NCBI RefSeq assembly: GCF_001270265.1
Contig: NZ_LGAP01000002.1
Coordinates: 432,001-496,000 of the forward strand
Length of the DNA: 64,000 nucleotides
Direction of reading: 5' to 3'
Source: Ensifer adhaerens
Lineage (GTDB): Bacteria; Pseudomonadota; Alphaproteobacteria; Rhizobiales; Rhizobiaceae
Shown here: piece after piece, positions 36,329 to 44,246 of the stretch
How positions within the stretch are numbered: position 1 is the stretch's first letter
How the letters are laid out: the number at the start of each line of letters is the position of its first letter
Position numbers and translations under genes: made by a program
The notes under the pieces: generated by a model
Seen by the model: the letters and a program-made list of their open reading frames with translations, nothing else
Database searches by the model: none
What the model was told of the DNA's origin: nothing

Positions 36329-37215
36329 GGCTTGGCCCCCATGCGCTTCAGGACGGCCGTATGTGCAAAGCCGACGATCATGACCAGGACGGCAGCCAGC
36401 GCTGCCGCCATGAACAAGGCCGACCAGATCTGCACGGTCTGGCCATAATAGGAGCCAGCCAGCAGGCGGGCGCCGAGACCGGCCACGGCGCCGGTCGGCA
36501 GTTCGCCGACGATGGCGCCGACAAGCGAAATCGCGACGGCGACCTTCAGCGAGGTGAAGAGATAGGGCATCGACGACGGCCAGCGCAGTTTCCAGAAGGT
36601 CTGTGCCTGCGAGGCATTGTAGGTGTGCATCAAATCGAGCTGGATCCCCTCGGGGCTGCGCAGGCCCTTCACCATGCCGACGACCACCGGGAAGAACGAC
36701 AGGTAGGTCGAAATCAGCGCCTTCGGCAGCAGGCCGGAGATGCCGATCGCGTTCAGAACGACGATGATCATCGGCGCGACGGCGAGGATCGGGATCGTCT
36801 GGCTGGCGATCACCCAGGGCATCAGCGAGCGGTCCATGGCACGGTTGTGCACAATGCCGATGGCCAGCAGAATACCGAGCGCAGCACCGATGCCGAAACC
36901 GAGTAGGGTCGCCGAAAGTGTGATCCAGGCGTGATAGACCAGGCTGCGTTTCGAGGTGATCGGCTTGTTGACGGTGGTGTCCCAGATCTCGGCGATCACC
37001 TGGTGCGGCGCCGGCAGCACCGGCCGCTCCTGCGCCATGGTGTTGTGGACGATTTGCGAGAAACCGATCTCGGTGCCTGCACGGGCAGCGGTGTCACGCT
37101 CGAACGGCGCATTCAGGAATATAACTGCGACATACCAGACCAGGATCAGCAGCGCGACGACGGTGCCGACGGGCAAGAGTTTGTCTCTGAGAAAGCTTTC
37201 CTCGCGCATCGTCAT
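36325..37215 (-). CDS. ABC transporter permease (SsuC/TauC/ThiX type)
   Basis: 296-residue permease paralogous to the neighbouring gene. Core helices with the coupling stretch GIQLDLMHTYNASQAQTFWKLRWPSSMPYLF near 205-235. A periplasmic segment of about 45 residues after the first helix (RDTAARAGTEIGFSQIVHN) is longer than usual. The start MTMREES is four bases inside the preceding small membrane-protein gene (ATGA overlap). Confidence 0.88.
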   Translation of the reverse strand: MTMREESFLRDKLLPVGTVVALLILVWYVAVIFLNAPFERDTAARAGTEIGFSQIVHNTMAQERPVLPAPHQVIAEIWDTTVNKPITSKRSLVYHAWITLSATLLGFGIGAALGILLAIGIVHNRAMDRSLMPWVIASQTIPILAVAPMIIVVLNAIGISGLLPKALISTYLSFFPVVVGMVKGLRSPEGIQLDLMHTYNASQAQTFWKLRWPSSMPYLFTSLKVAVAISLVGAIVGELPTGAVAGLGARLLAGSYYGQTVQIWSALFMAAALAAVLVMIVGFAHTAVLKRMGAKP

Positions 37216-37547
37216 GCCTTTCCGCTTGCCGGCAGCAACATCAGGCCCATGGCGGCGATACCGAGCATGACGCCGGCCGCCTGGGTGAGGCTCAGCCTTT
37301 CGCCGAACACGGCAAAGGCGATGATGTTGACGAGAACCAATTGGACTATGGCCGACAGCGAGATCGCGAAGCCAAGGCCGCCGTCACGCATCAGCTTCAC
37401 CATGATGATGTTGCCGACCATGTAGAGCCCGAGCGCCAGAACCAGCACGCCGACGTTGCTGTTGGAGACGTAGGCGCGCGAGGCCGTCGCGCCGCCGAGA
37501 AAGATGGCCGTGGCGAGCAAGAGCCAGAGGGCGTAGGCAAGGTTCAT
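37212..37547 (-). CDS. small four-helix SMR/EamA-like membrane protein
   Basis: 111-residue protein with four hydrophobic helices (about 3-20, 29-49, 57-78, 85-106), including LLATAIFLGGATASRAYV and FAVFGERLSLTQAAGVMLGI, the latter resembling the GE-x-LT motif of EamA/SMR transporters. The conserved Glu14 of drug-exporting SMR proteins is not evident. The start at 37547 overlaps the GNAT stop (ATGA) and its stop overlaps the permease start, so it is embedded in the ABC operon. Function is unknown; a half-size DMT transporter or accessory is likely. Confidence 0.7.
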   Translation of the reverse strand: MNLAYALWLLLATAIFLGGATASRAYVSNSNVGVLVLALGLYMVGNIIMVKLMRDGGLGFAISLSAIVQLVLVNIIAFAVFGERLSLTQAAGVMLGIAAMGLMLLPASGKA

Positions 37548-38020
37548 GGCCGCACCTCCGCTCCACGCCAATGGTAGAGAATGTCCGGCAGGCCTTCCTC
37601 ATTGTCGCCATCGGTGCGGCGAACGGCCGAAAAGCCCTGCCGCTCGTAAAAGCGCTGGGCGTGCGTGTTGGCTTCAAAGGTCCAGAGGTTCAACTCGCTT
37701 GCGGACAGCGATTTGGCGGTCTTGAGCAGATCGCTGCCGACGCCCGTGCCGCGGCAGGCGTCGTCGACATAAAGCGCCGTCACATAATGATCGCTGGAGA
37801 GGGCCATGAAACCCGCGATCCGGTCGTCCCGCTCAGCGACGACCACCGTCCGTTCGAGAAAAACCGTCCCGACATAAAACCGCTCGACGTCGGCGTGCTC
37901 GTGTATCCGCGGCATCCACGGGGTCGCGTCGATCCAGCGATTGAGAATGTCGGCGCAGGCGCTCATGTCGGCCCGTGCTGCAGCACGGCAGATGGTCGAA
38001 GACGCCCCGCTATTCCTCAT
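37544..38020 (-). CDS. GNAT-family N-acetyltransferase
   Basis: 158-residue acetyl-CoA-dependent acetyltransferase. The CoA-binding signature VDDACRGTGVGSDLLK (motif A, Q/R-x-x-G-x-G/A) is near 86-101, and NTHAQRFYERQGF near 117-129 is motif B. It overlaps the ATPase gene by 11 bases upstream and the small membrane-protein gene by four downstream. The acceptor is unknown. Confidence 0.85.
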   Translation of the reverse strand: MRNSGASSTICRAAARADMSACADILNRWIDATPWMPRIHEHADVERFYVGTVFLERTVVVAERDDRIAGFMALSSDHYVTALYVDDACRGTGVGSDLLKTAKSLSASELNLWTFEANTHAQRFYERQGFSAVRRTDGDNEEGLPDILYHWRGAEVRP

Positions 38021-38801
38021 AGCTGTGCCCCGCTCTCAGGCCTTCGCGGACGCGATGGGCGACCTCGAGAAACTCAGGCGTTTCGCGAATGCCGAGCGGA
38101 CGCTCGCGCGGCAGAGGCGATTCGATGATGTCGGTGACGCGGCCGGGCCGCGGGCTCATCACCACGATCTTGGTGGAGAGATAGACGGCTTCGGGAATGG
38201 AATGGGTGACGAAACAGATGGTCTTGTTGGTGCGAGCCCAGAGCTTCAGGAGCTGCTCGTTCAGGTGGTCGCGAACGATCTCGTCGAGCGCGCCGAAGGG
38301 TTCGTCCATCAAGAGAAGATCGGCGTCGAAGGCGAGCGCACGGGCGATCGAGGCACGCTGCTGCATGCCGCCCGACAGCTGCCACGGGTATTTCTTGCTG
38401 AAGCCGGCGAGGTTGACGAGTTCCAGTGTGCGGTCGATGCGCGCCTTCTGCTCCTGCCTCGAGTAGCCCATGATCTCCAGCGGCAAGGCAATGTTCTTCT
38501 CGATCGTGCGCCAGGGATAGAGGGCCGCCGCCTGGAAGACATAACCATAGGCGCGCTGGTGCCGGGCTTCTTCGGGCGTCATGCCGTTGACGGTGATCGT
38601 GCCGGAGGTCGCCTTTTCGAGATCGGCGATGACCCTCAGGAACGTCGTCTTGCCGCAGCCGGAAGGGCCGATGAAGGAAACGAAATCGCCCTTGGCGACA
38701 TCGAGATTGACGCCGGTCAGCGCGTTGACCGGGCCGTCGGCGGTCTCGAAGGTCAGGCAGAGGTTCCGGGCCGAAACCACGGATGCGGTATTGGACGTCA
38801 T
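38010..38801 (-). CDS. ABC transporter ATPase (SsuB/TauB/ThiZ type)
   Basis: 263-residue ATPase. Walker A GPSGCGKTT near 45-53, Q-loop in YVFQAAALYPWRTI, signature LSGGMQQRASIARAL, Walker B LLLMDEPFGALDEI and H-loop FVTHSIPEA are intact. The start at 38801 (MTSNTAS) is preferred; a longer frame begins at 38939 but would overlap the divergent cupin gene. First gene of a six-gene, largely overlapping operon (ATPase, GNAT, small membrane protein, two permeases, binding protein). Confidence 0.9.
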   Translation of the reverse strand: MTSNTASVVSARNLCLTFETADGPVNALTGVNLDVAKGDFVSFIGPSGCGKTTFLRVIADLEKATSGTITVNGMTPEEARHQRAYGYVFQAAALYPWRTIEKNIALPLEIMGYSRQEQKARIDRTLELVNLAGFSKKYPWQLSGGMQQRASIARALAFDADLLLMDEPFGALDEIVRDHLNEQLLKLWARTNKTICFVTHSIPEAVYLSTKIVVMSPRPGRVTDIIESPLPRERPLGIRETPEFLEVAHRVREGLRAGHSYEE

Positions 38802-38922
38802 CGGCGAATACTCATTCTGGCTTGGCTGTGTCAGACTGCTATCCGGACCGGCAACATGCAATCGCGGATTTGTAAGCGGAGCCGTTTTCTGCTGGTTTTT
38901 CAGGGAATTCTGGAGAACAGTC

Positions 38923-39603
38923 ATGTCTCGATCATCCAATCCTGGCTGTCGCGTGGTTCGGCCCGGCGGTGGACGCGCCGGAAGGCAGGGGCTCAGCTAT
39001 TTCGAGGGCATCGCCGCGGAAACCATCGGCGCGACGGGCATCTGCATGCATCTGCCCGGCGCCCGTGCCAAGGCGCATCTGCACGAGGGCCATGAGACGG
39101 CGATCTATCTGCTGTCGGGGGAAGCGCATGCCTGGTTCGGCGAGCGACTCGAGGAGCACGTCGTCGTGCGCGCCGGCGAGATGTTCTACATTCCGGCCGG
39201 CGTGCCGCATCTGCCGGCGAACCCCTCCGACGCGCCCTGTTCCGCGGCGATCGCCCGCACCGACCCCAGGGGGCAGGAAAGCGTCGTCCTCTGGCCGGAG
39301 CTCGCCGCTCTCGTGCCTGGATGGCGCGACCTGAAAGCGCGCCGAAGCGTCCCGCCGGTTCGGCGGGACATGTCCGGTGGGGCAGAGCGGTGTGAAGACG
39401 TGCAGGCCGCGAAACACCAAGGGTACACCCCGGGTGCCGGGATGCCGCTGCGCTGGACGGCGCGGGGAGCGGTGACTTCCTTCCAGGTGGAGAGCGCGGT
39501 GCTGACGGCCGGGAACGGATCGCGGCGGACGAATTCGCCATGGCCCTCGCGGGTCTTGATCGTGCTTTCCTCGATGGCGACGACGCCGCGCGTCAGCGTG
39601 TAA
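38923..39603 (+). CDS. cupin-domain protein with 3' extension over hydA
   Basis: 226-residue open frame; the recognisable part is residues about 1-125. It is a single cupin: GARAKAHLHEGHETAIYLLSGEA (G-x5-H-x-H-x3-4-E metal-binding motif 1) and motif 2 GEMFYIPAGVPHLPANP. Metal-dependent isomerase, dioxygenase or storage function is open. From about residue 135 onward the sequence (RRSVPPVRRDMSGG...) looks non-biological and is antisense to the 3' end of dihydropyrimidinase. A 9-bp hairpin at 39349 lies inside this extension. The true end may originally have been near 39340. Divergent from the ABC operon. Confidence 0.7.
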   Translation: MSRSSNPGCRVVRPGGGRAGRQGLSYFEGIAAETIGATGICMHLPGARAKAHLHEGHETAIYLLSGEAHAWFGERLEEHVVVRAGEMFYIPAGVPHLPANPSDAPCSAAIARTDPRGQESVVLWPELAALVPGWRDLKARRSVPPVRRDMSGGAERCEDVQAAKHQGYTPGAGMPLRWTARGAVTSFQVESAVLTAGNGSRRTNSPWPSRVLIVLSSMATTPRVSV

Positions 39604-40877
39604 CGCGGCAGGCCCTTCACCTCCTTGCCCTCGAAGACGTTGTAGTCGATCGCCGATTGCTGGGTCTTGGCGGAGATGGTCTTCGTGCGCTTCGGATCCC
39701 AGACGACGAGGTCGGCATCGGCGCCGACGAGAATGGCGCCCTTCTTCGGGTAGATGTTGAGGATCTTGGCGATGTTGGTCGAGGTGACGGCCACGAACTC
39801 GTTCATGGTGATGCGGCCGGTGTTGACGCCGTGGGTCCACAGCATCGGCATGCGGTCTTCGAGCCCGCCGGTGCCATTGGGGATCTTGGTGAAGTCGCCG
39901 ATGCCAGAGCGCTTCTGCGCGCTCGTAAAGGCGCAATGATCAGTCGCGACCACCTGCAGCGAACCGGATGCAAGGCCTGCCCAGAGACTGTCCTGATGCA
40001 GCTTGTTGCGGAACGGCGGTGACATCACGCGGCGGGCGGCGTGGTCCCAGTCCTTGTTGAAATACTCGGTTTCGTCGAGCGTCAGGTGCTGGATCAGCGG
40101 CTCGCCGAAGACGCGCATGCCCTTGGCGCGGGCGCGGCGGATCGCTTCATGTGCCTGTTCGCAGGAAGTGTGGACGATGTAGACGGGGCTGCCGGCCATG
40201 TCGGCGATCATGATCGCGCGGTTGGTGGCCTCGCCCTCGACTTCGGCCGGTCGCGAATAGGCATGGGCTTCCGGCCCGTTGTTGCCTTCAGCCAGCAGCT
40301 TTGCCTGCAGTTGGGCGACCACGTCGCCGTTTTCCGCATGGACGAGCGGCAGCGCGCCAAGTGCGGCGCAGCGCTGGAAGGACGAGAACATCTCGTCGTC
40401 GTCGACCATCAGCGCGCCCTTGTAGGCCATGAAGTGCTTGAAGGTGTTGATGCCCTTGTCTTTGACGATGGTCTCCATCTCGTTGAAGACCTGCTCGCTC
40501 CACCAGGTGATCGCCATGTGGAAGGAATAGTCGCAATTGGCGCGCGTCGACTTGTTGTCCCACATGATCAGGGCTTCGAGCAGCGACTGGTTGGGCGAGG
40601 GCAGCGCGAAGTCGACCACCATCGTCGTGCCGCCGGCAAGGGCCGCGCGCGTGCCGCTTTCGAAATCGTCGGAGGAATAGGTGCCCATGAAGGGCATTTC
40701 GAGATGCGTGTGCGGGTCGATGCCGCCGGGCATGACGAAACAGCCGCTGGCGTCGAGCGTCTCGTCGCCGGAAAGATTGGGTCCGATCTCGACGATCTTG
40801 CCGCCTTCGATCTTCACATCCGCCTTGTAGGTCAGGTCGGCCGTGACGATGGTTCCACCCTTGATGACAGTGCTCAT
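39186..40877 (-). CDS. hydA: dihydropyrimidinase / D-hydantoinase with C-terminal extension
   Basis: Zinc amidohydrolase that opens dihydrouracil or dihydrothymine (and hydantoins) to N-carbamoyl-beta-amino acids, step two of reductive pyrimidine breakdown. Seen: metal motif DPHTHLEMPF near 55-64, carbamylated Lys in HFMAYKGAL near 150, and TDHCAFTSAQKRSG with the catalytic Asp near 320. The family usually ends near residue 484 (here SGIPAPGV). This frame continues 79 residues beyond, starting with a Tyr codon at 39423-39425 where a stop would be expected. The extension is Arg/Ser-rich and antisense to the cupin gene. The enzyme core is complete. Confidence 0.9.
   Translation of the reverse strand: MSTVIKGGTIVTADLTYKADVKIEGGKIVEIGPNLSGDETLDASGCFVMPGGIDPHTHLEMPFMGTYSSDDFESGTRAALAGGTTMVVDFALPSPNQSLLEALIMWDNKSTRANCDYSFHMAITWWSEQVFNEMETIVKDKGINTFKHFMAYKGALMVDDDEMFSSFQRCAALGALPLVHAENGDVVAQLQAKLLAEGNNGPEAHAYSRPAEVEGEATNRAIMIADMAGSPVYIVHTSCEQAHEAIRRARAKGMRVFGEPLIQHLTLDETEYFNKDWDHAARRVMSPPFRNKLHQDSLWAGLASGSLQVVATDHCAFTSAQKRSGIGDFTKIPNGTGGLEDRMPMLWTHGVNTGRITMNEFVAVTSTNIAKILNIYPKKGAILVGADADLVVWDPKRTKTISAKTQQSAIDYNVFEGKEVKGLPRYTLTRGVVAIEESTIKTREGHGEFVRRDPFPAVSTALSTWKEVTAPRAVQRSGIPAPGVYPWCFAACTSSHRSAPPDMSRRTGGTLRRAFRSRHPGTRAASSGQRTTLSCPLGSVRAIAAEQGASEGFAGRCGTPAGM
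39349..39369. terminator. hairpin between convergent cupin and hydA genes
   Basis: Perfect GTCCCGCCG / CGGCGGGAC stem with a 3-base loop, where a shared terminator of the two convergent genes would be expected. No U-run on either side. It is now inside both open frames. Confidence 0.45.
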
Positions 40878-40926
40878 TGCTTTTCATCCTCGCGATTGTG
40901 CTTCCGGTGGCCCGGGGGCCGCCACG

Positions 40927-40953
40927 AAAAAGGGCGGAACTTTCGTCCCGCCC
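40927..40953 (-). terminator. intrinsic terminator after hyuC
   Basis: On the minus strand: stem GGGCGG-GAC / GTT-CCGCCC with a GAAA tetraloop, followed by TTTTTCG. It lies seven bases after the hyuC stop and separates hyuC from hydA transcription, at least partly. Confidence 0.85.
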
Positions 40954-40959
40954 GCAAAC

Positions 40960-42210
40960 TCATTCGACGATTTCGGCCGTTTCGACGACGGCGTGGAAGA
41001 GGACGTCGGCGCCGGCGCCAGCCCACTCCTTGGAGATGTCCTCCGCCTCGTTGTGGCTGAGGCCCCCGACGCAGGGGCACATGACCATCGTCGTCGGCGC
41101 GACCTTGGCGGCCCAGCAGGCATCGTGGCCGGCGCCCGAAATGATGTTCATGTGGCTGTAGCCGAGCCTTTCGGCGGCGTTGCGCACGGCGGTGACGAGT
41201 TTCGGATCGAAGGTCACCGGCTCGAAGTGGCCGATGGCCTCGACGGAGCAGCCGACGCCCAGGGCGTCGGCGATGCCCGGCGCTTCGGCCTCGATCTTGG
41301 CGCGCATGCGGTCTAGTTTCGCCTTGTCGGGCGAGCGGATATCGACGGTGAAGACCACCTTGCCCGGCAACACGTTGCGCGAGTTGGGCGAGAAGACCAC
41401 CTGGCCGACGCCGCCAACGGCGCCCGGCTGGTTTTCCATCGCCACACCCTGAACCATCTCGATGATGCGGGACATGGCAAGGCCGGCGTTGACGCGCATG
41501 TTCATCGGGGTCGAGCCGGTATGCGCCTCGCGCCCGGTCAGCGTGAACTCCAGCCACCACAGGCCCTGACAGTGAGTGACGACGCCGATGTCCTTGTTTT
41601 CAGCTTCGAGGATCGGGCCCTGCTCGATGTGATATTCGAAATAGGCGTGCATCCTGCGGGCGCCGACCTCCTCGTCGCCGACCCAGCCGATGCGCTTCAG
41701 TTCGTCGCCGAATGTCTTTCCTTCCGGATCCTTGCGGCCATAGGCAAATTCCTGGCTGTGGACGCCGGCAAAGACGCCGGAGGCGAGCATCGCCGGCGCA
41801 AAGCGTGCGCCTTCCTCGTTCGTCCAGTTGGTGACGACAACAGGGTGCTTGGTCTTGATGCCGAGGTCGTTCATCGAGCGCACGACCTCGAGGCCGGAGA
41901 GCACGCCGAGCACGCCGTCGAACTTGCCGCCGGTTGGCTGCGTGTCGAGATGCGAGCCGACATAGACGGGCAGGGCATCCGGGTCGGTGCCGGCGCGGGT
42001 GAAGAACATGTTACCCATACTGTCGACGCCCATGGTGAGGCCCGCCTTCTCGCACCAGGACTCGAACAACCGGCGCCCCTCGGCGTCCGCGTCGGTCAGT
42101 GTCTGGCGGTTGTTGCCGCCGGCGACACCAGGGCCGATCTTGGCCATTTCCATAAGTGAATCCCACAGGCGGTCGGCATTGACGCGCATGTTCTCGCCAG
42201 GTGCAGCCAC
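40960..42210 (-). CDS. hyuC: N-carbamoyl-beta-alanine / N-carbamoyl-L-amino-acid amidohydrolase
   Basis: 416-residue M20-family metal amidase that releases NH3 and CO2 from N-carbamoyl-beta-alanine, step three of reductive pyrimidine breakdown. Metal ligands are visible: VGSHLDTQPTGGKFDG near 85-100, NWTNEEGARFAPAML near 125-140, and a C-terminal SGAGHDACW and GLSHNEAE. The start is a GTG at 42210, six bases after a perfect GAGGAG, giving VAAPGENMRVNADRLW; the ATG at 42189 has a weaker site. A long frame beyond 42210 is not coding. Divergent from the RutR-like regulator. Confidence 0.9.
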   Translation of the reverse strand: MAAPGENMRVNADRLWDSLMEMAKIGPGVAGGNNRQTLTDADAEGRRLFESWCEKAGLTMGVDSMGNMFFTRAGTDPDALPVYVGSHLDTQPTGGKFDGVLGVLSGLEVVRSMNDLGIKTKHPVVVTNWTNEEGARFAPAMLASGVFAGVHSQEFAYGRKDPEGKTFGDELKRIGWVGDEEVGARRMHAYFEYHIEQGPILEAENKDIGVVTHCQGLWWLEFTLTGREAHTGSTPMNMRVNAGLAMSRIIEMVQGVAMENQPGAVGGVGQVVFSPNSRNVLPGKVVFTVDIRSPDKAKLDRMRAKIEAEAPGIADALGVGCSVEAIGHFEPVTFDPKLVTAVRNAAERLGYSHMNIISGAGHDACWAAKVAPTTMVMCPCVGGLSHNEAEDISKEWAGAGADVLFHAVVETAEIVE

Positions 42211-42343
42211 GGCGGTCTCCTCATTCTTTTCGGCGGCACCTTGGGTGGTGCATGCCCTCACGTTCCCTTGGTCAAATCCAGGCTTGGTTTTTTCTGGTGC
42301 CCTTCGATCAGTCGTTGCCTTTGCTGGCGAACTGACTGATAAT

Positions 42344-42359
42344 TTGACCGGTTGGTAAA
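42344..42359. promoter_or_regulatory. RutR-like operator between hyuC and its TetR regulator
   Basis: TTGACCGGTTGGTAAA matches the E. coli RutR consensus TTGACCANNTGGTCAA at 12 of 14 fixed positions. A second half-site TTGGTCAA is at 42268-42275. It lies near the centre of the 285-base divergent region, about 135 bases from each start. Confidence 0.65.
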
Positions 42360-42495
42360 CATTACAACTTCCGTTGCGGCACTCAAGCCGGAAAAACAAA
42401 AAAACGAAGTTGTTGCCCGAAAAGATGGCGGCGCCGAAATTTGGGCAGAGACCGTCTGCGCGGATTGTCACGCGCAGGCACCGGCAGGGGACGAA

Positions 42496-43149
42496 ATGGT
42501 ACTTCCGAGAGCGGCCAAGACCCAGAGGCGTACACGCATCCAGGAGGAGAAGGAAGAGCGCATCCTTGAGGCGGCGCTGGAGGTGTTTTCGGCCCACGGC
42601 TTTCGCGGTGCGACGGTCGATCAGATCGCCGATGTGGCCGGCATGTCGAAGCCGAACCTGCTCTATTATTTCCGCACCAAGGAAGCGATGCACCGGGCGC
42701 TGATCGACCGCGTGCTGGATACCTGGCTCGACCCGTTGCGCGCCTTCGATGCCGAGGGAAACCCGGTTGCCGAAATCCGCAGCTACATCAGGCGGAAGCT
42801 GGAGATGGCGCGGGATTTTCCGCGCGAAAGCCGGCTCTTCGCCAATGAGGTCCTGCAAGGCGCGCCGCATATCGAAGACGAACTCAAGGGGCCGCTGAAG
42901 GAACTTGTCGACGAGAAGGCGGAGGTCATCCGCGCCTGGACGAAAGCCGGCAAGATCGCCAAATGCGACCCCTACCATCTGATCTTTGCGATCTGGTCGA
43001 CGACGCAGCATTATGCCGACTTCGACGTCCAGGTCAGGGCCGTGCTTGGGCAAGGCAATTCCGGCGAGGGGCGGTTCGAGGACGCGGCGCGTTTTCTCGA
43101 ACGCCTGTTCGTCGACGGGCTGCAGGTGAGCGAACAGCCGATCTCCTGA
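42496..43149 (+). CDS. TetR-family pyrimidine-catabolism regulator, RutR-like
   Basis: 217-residue TetR repressor. Helix-turn-helix: ILEAALEVFSAHGFRGATVDQIADVAGMSKPNLLYYFRTKEAMHRAL, at about residues 22-68. The C-terminal ligand domain contains LIFAIWSTTQHYADFDVQV, typical of RutR (TetR_C_13), which senses uracil or thymine. The start at 42496 follows AGGGGACGAA; the frame is open upstream from a TTG at 42352 but that would overlap the operator-like sequence. Divergent from hyuC, with a RutR-type site between. Confidence 0.88.
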   Translation: MVLPRAAKTQRRTRIQEEKEERILEAALEVFSAHGFRGATVDQIADVAGMSKPNLLYYFRTKEAMHRALIDRVLDTWLDPLRAFDAEGNPVAEIRSYIRRKLEMARDFPRESRLFANEVLQGAPHIEDELKGPLKELVDEKAEVIRAWTKAGKIAKCDPYHLIFAIWSTTQHYADFDVQVRAVLGQGNSGEGRFEDAARFLERLFVDGLQVSEQPIS

Positions 43150-43161
43150 ACGCTGTCGCGA

Positions 43162-44091
43162 TCAGTCGGGCAGCAACGCCATCAGCGCCAGCCCGCAGGC
43201 CGTCGTCAGCGCGCCGGCGAGAACCGGCAGGCTGACCCAGCCGTGGCCGAGAATACCTTCAAGCAGAATGATGAAGCTGGGCGTCAGATAGCCGTAGCCG
43301 AGCACCTTGGACGACGGCAGGCGTAGGGACGCATATTGCAGCAGCAGGAAGGTGATCGCTGTCGTCACGATGGCGAGATAGACGACGGCAATCCACACGA
43401 TCGCCGGCAGGCTCGTGAAGTCGGTGGTGGCAAGACCGGCGGCGCCGGGAACCAGGAGCCATGGCACGGTGAAGGCGGCGATCCAGAAGCCGAAGGCGAA
43501 GGGGTTCTCCTTGCGGTCGAACTTGCGGATGAGCGGCACGTAGATCGCGTGACAGATGACGCCGACGAAGAAGATCAGCTCGCCCTGGCCGATATCGAAG
43601 GCGAGGATCGCCTGGATATTGGCGCGAAAAATCACCCAGACGGCGCCAAGCGCTGCGATGATCAGGCCCGCGAGCACGCCTGGGCGGGTGTGCTGGCCGA
43701 GCAGCAGAAAGGCAAAGCCCGCGCTCAAAAGCGGCATCAGCGTGAAGACCGCGCCCGTCGATACCGGGTCGGTAAACTCCAGAGCCTTGAACATCGTCAG
43801 CATGTAGACGGCGATCAGCCCGCCGAGGATGAGGAAGCGCCACAACTGCTTGGGAATATGAAACGGCACCCTGGCATAGCCGAAGGTCAGCACACCCAGC
43901 ACAACGACGGTCAGCAGGTAGCGCCAGAGCGTCAGCGGGCCGGCTCCCATATGTTGCGCCGCCAATCCGCCGAAGGAGAAGGAACCGGCGATCAGGGCAG
44001 AAAAGGTCAGCATCGCCAGATGGGCCTTGAGCTTCTCGACGCCGGTGGCGTGGCTCTGGTGCGCCGTTTTCGGCGAGACGTCCTGTTTCAT
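43162..44091 (-). CDS. DMT-superfamily (EamA) transporter
   Basis: 309-residue inner-membrane protein with ten predicted helices in two EamA repeats (SALIAGSFSFGGLAAQHMGAG in the first, GVICHAIYVPLIRKF in the second). It is probably an exporter or uptake carrier for a small metabolite; the substrate is unknown. The start at 44091 (MKQDVSPK) is preferred over a proline-rich extension. Convergent with the RutR-like gene. A dispersed repeat lies just upstream. Confidence 0.85.
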   Translation of the reverse strand: MKQDVSPKTAHQSHATGVEKLKAHLAMLTFSALIAGSFSFGGLAAQHMGAGPLTLWRYLLTVVVLGVLTFGYARVPFHIPKQLWRFLILGGLIAVYMLTMFKALEFTDPVSTGAVFTLMPLLSAGFAFLLLGQHTRPGVLAGLIIAALGAVWVIFRANIQAILAFDIGQGELIFFVGVICHAIYVPLIRKFDRKENPFAFGFWIAAFTVPWLLVPGAAGLATTDFTSLPAIVWIAVVYLAIVTTAITFLLLQYASLRLPSSKVLGYGYLTPSFIILLEGILGHGWVSLPVLAGALTTACGLALMALLPD

Positions 44092-44140
44092 GCTTGCTTC
44101 CGGAACTGGAGGTGGCGGGGCGCACGTGCGCCCACGCACC

Positions 44141-44246
44141 TATAGAGCGTTTCCGATGTAAACGGAGTCACAGAAACGCCCTATCTCTCTGTTTCTACGC
44201 ATTTCCTGACGGAAAACCGCTTCGCACTTTTCCTGGAAATGCTCTA
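44141..44246. repeat. dispersed palindromic repeat (CTAGAGC family), copy D
   Basis: From TATAGAGCGTTTCCG to CTTTTCCTGGAAATGCTCTA. Near-identical right half to copy C (CTACGCATTTCCTGACGGAAAACCGCTTCG). Its right edge provides the TAG stop codon of the CyaC-like cyclase gene. Confidence 0.75.

Noticed and set aside
42211-43053. Long N-terminal extension of hyuC
   Set aside because: It lies antisense to the TetR gene and across the operator region; a strong Shine-Dalgarno fixes the start at 42210.
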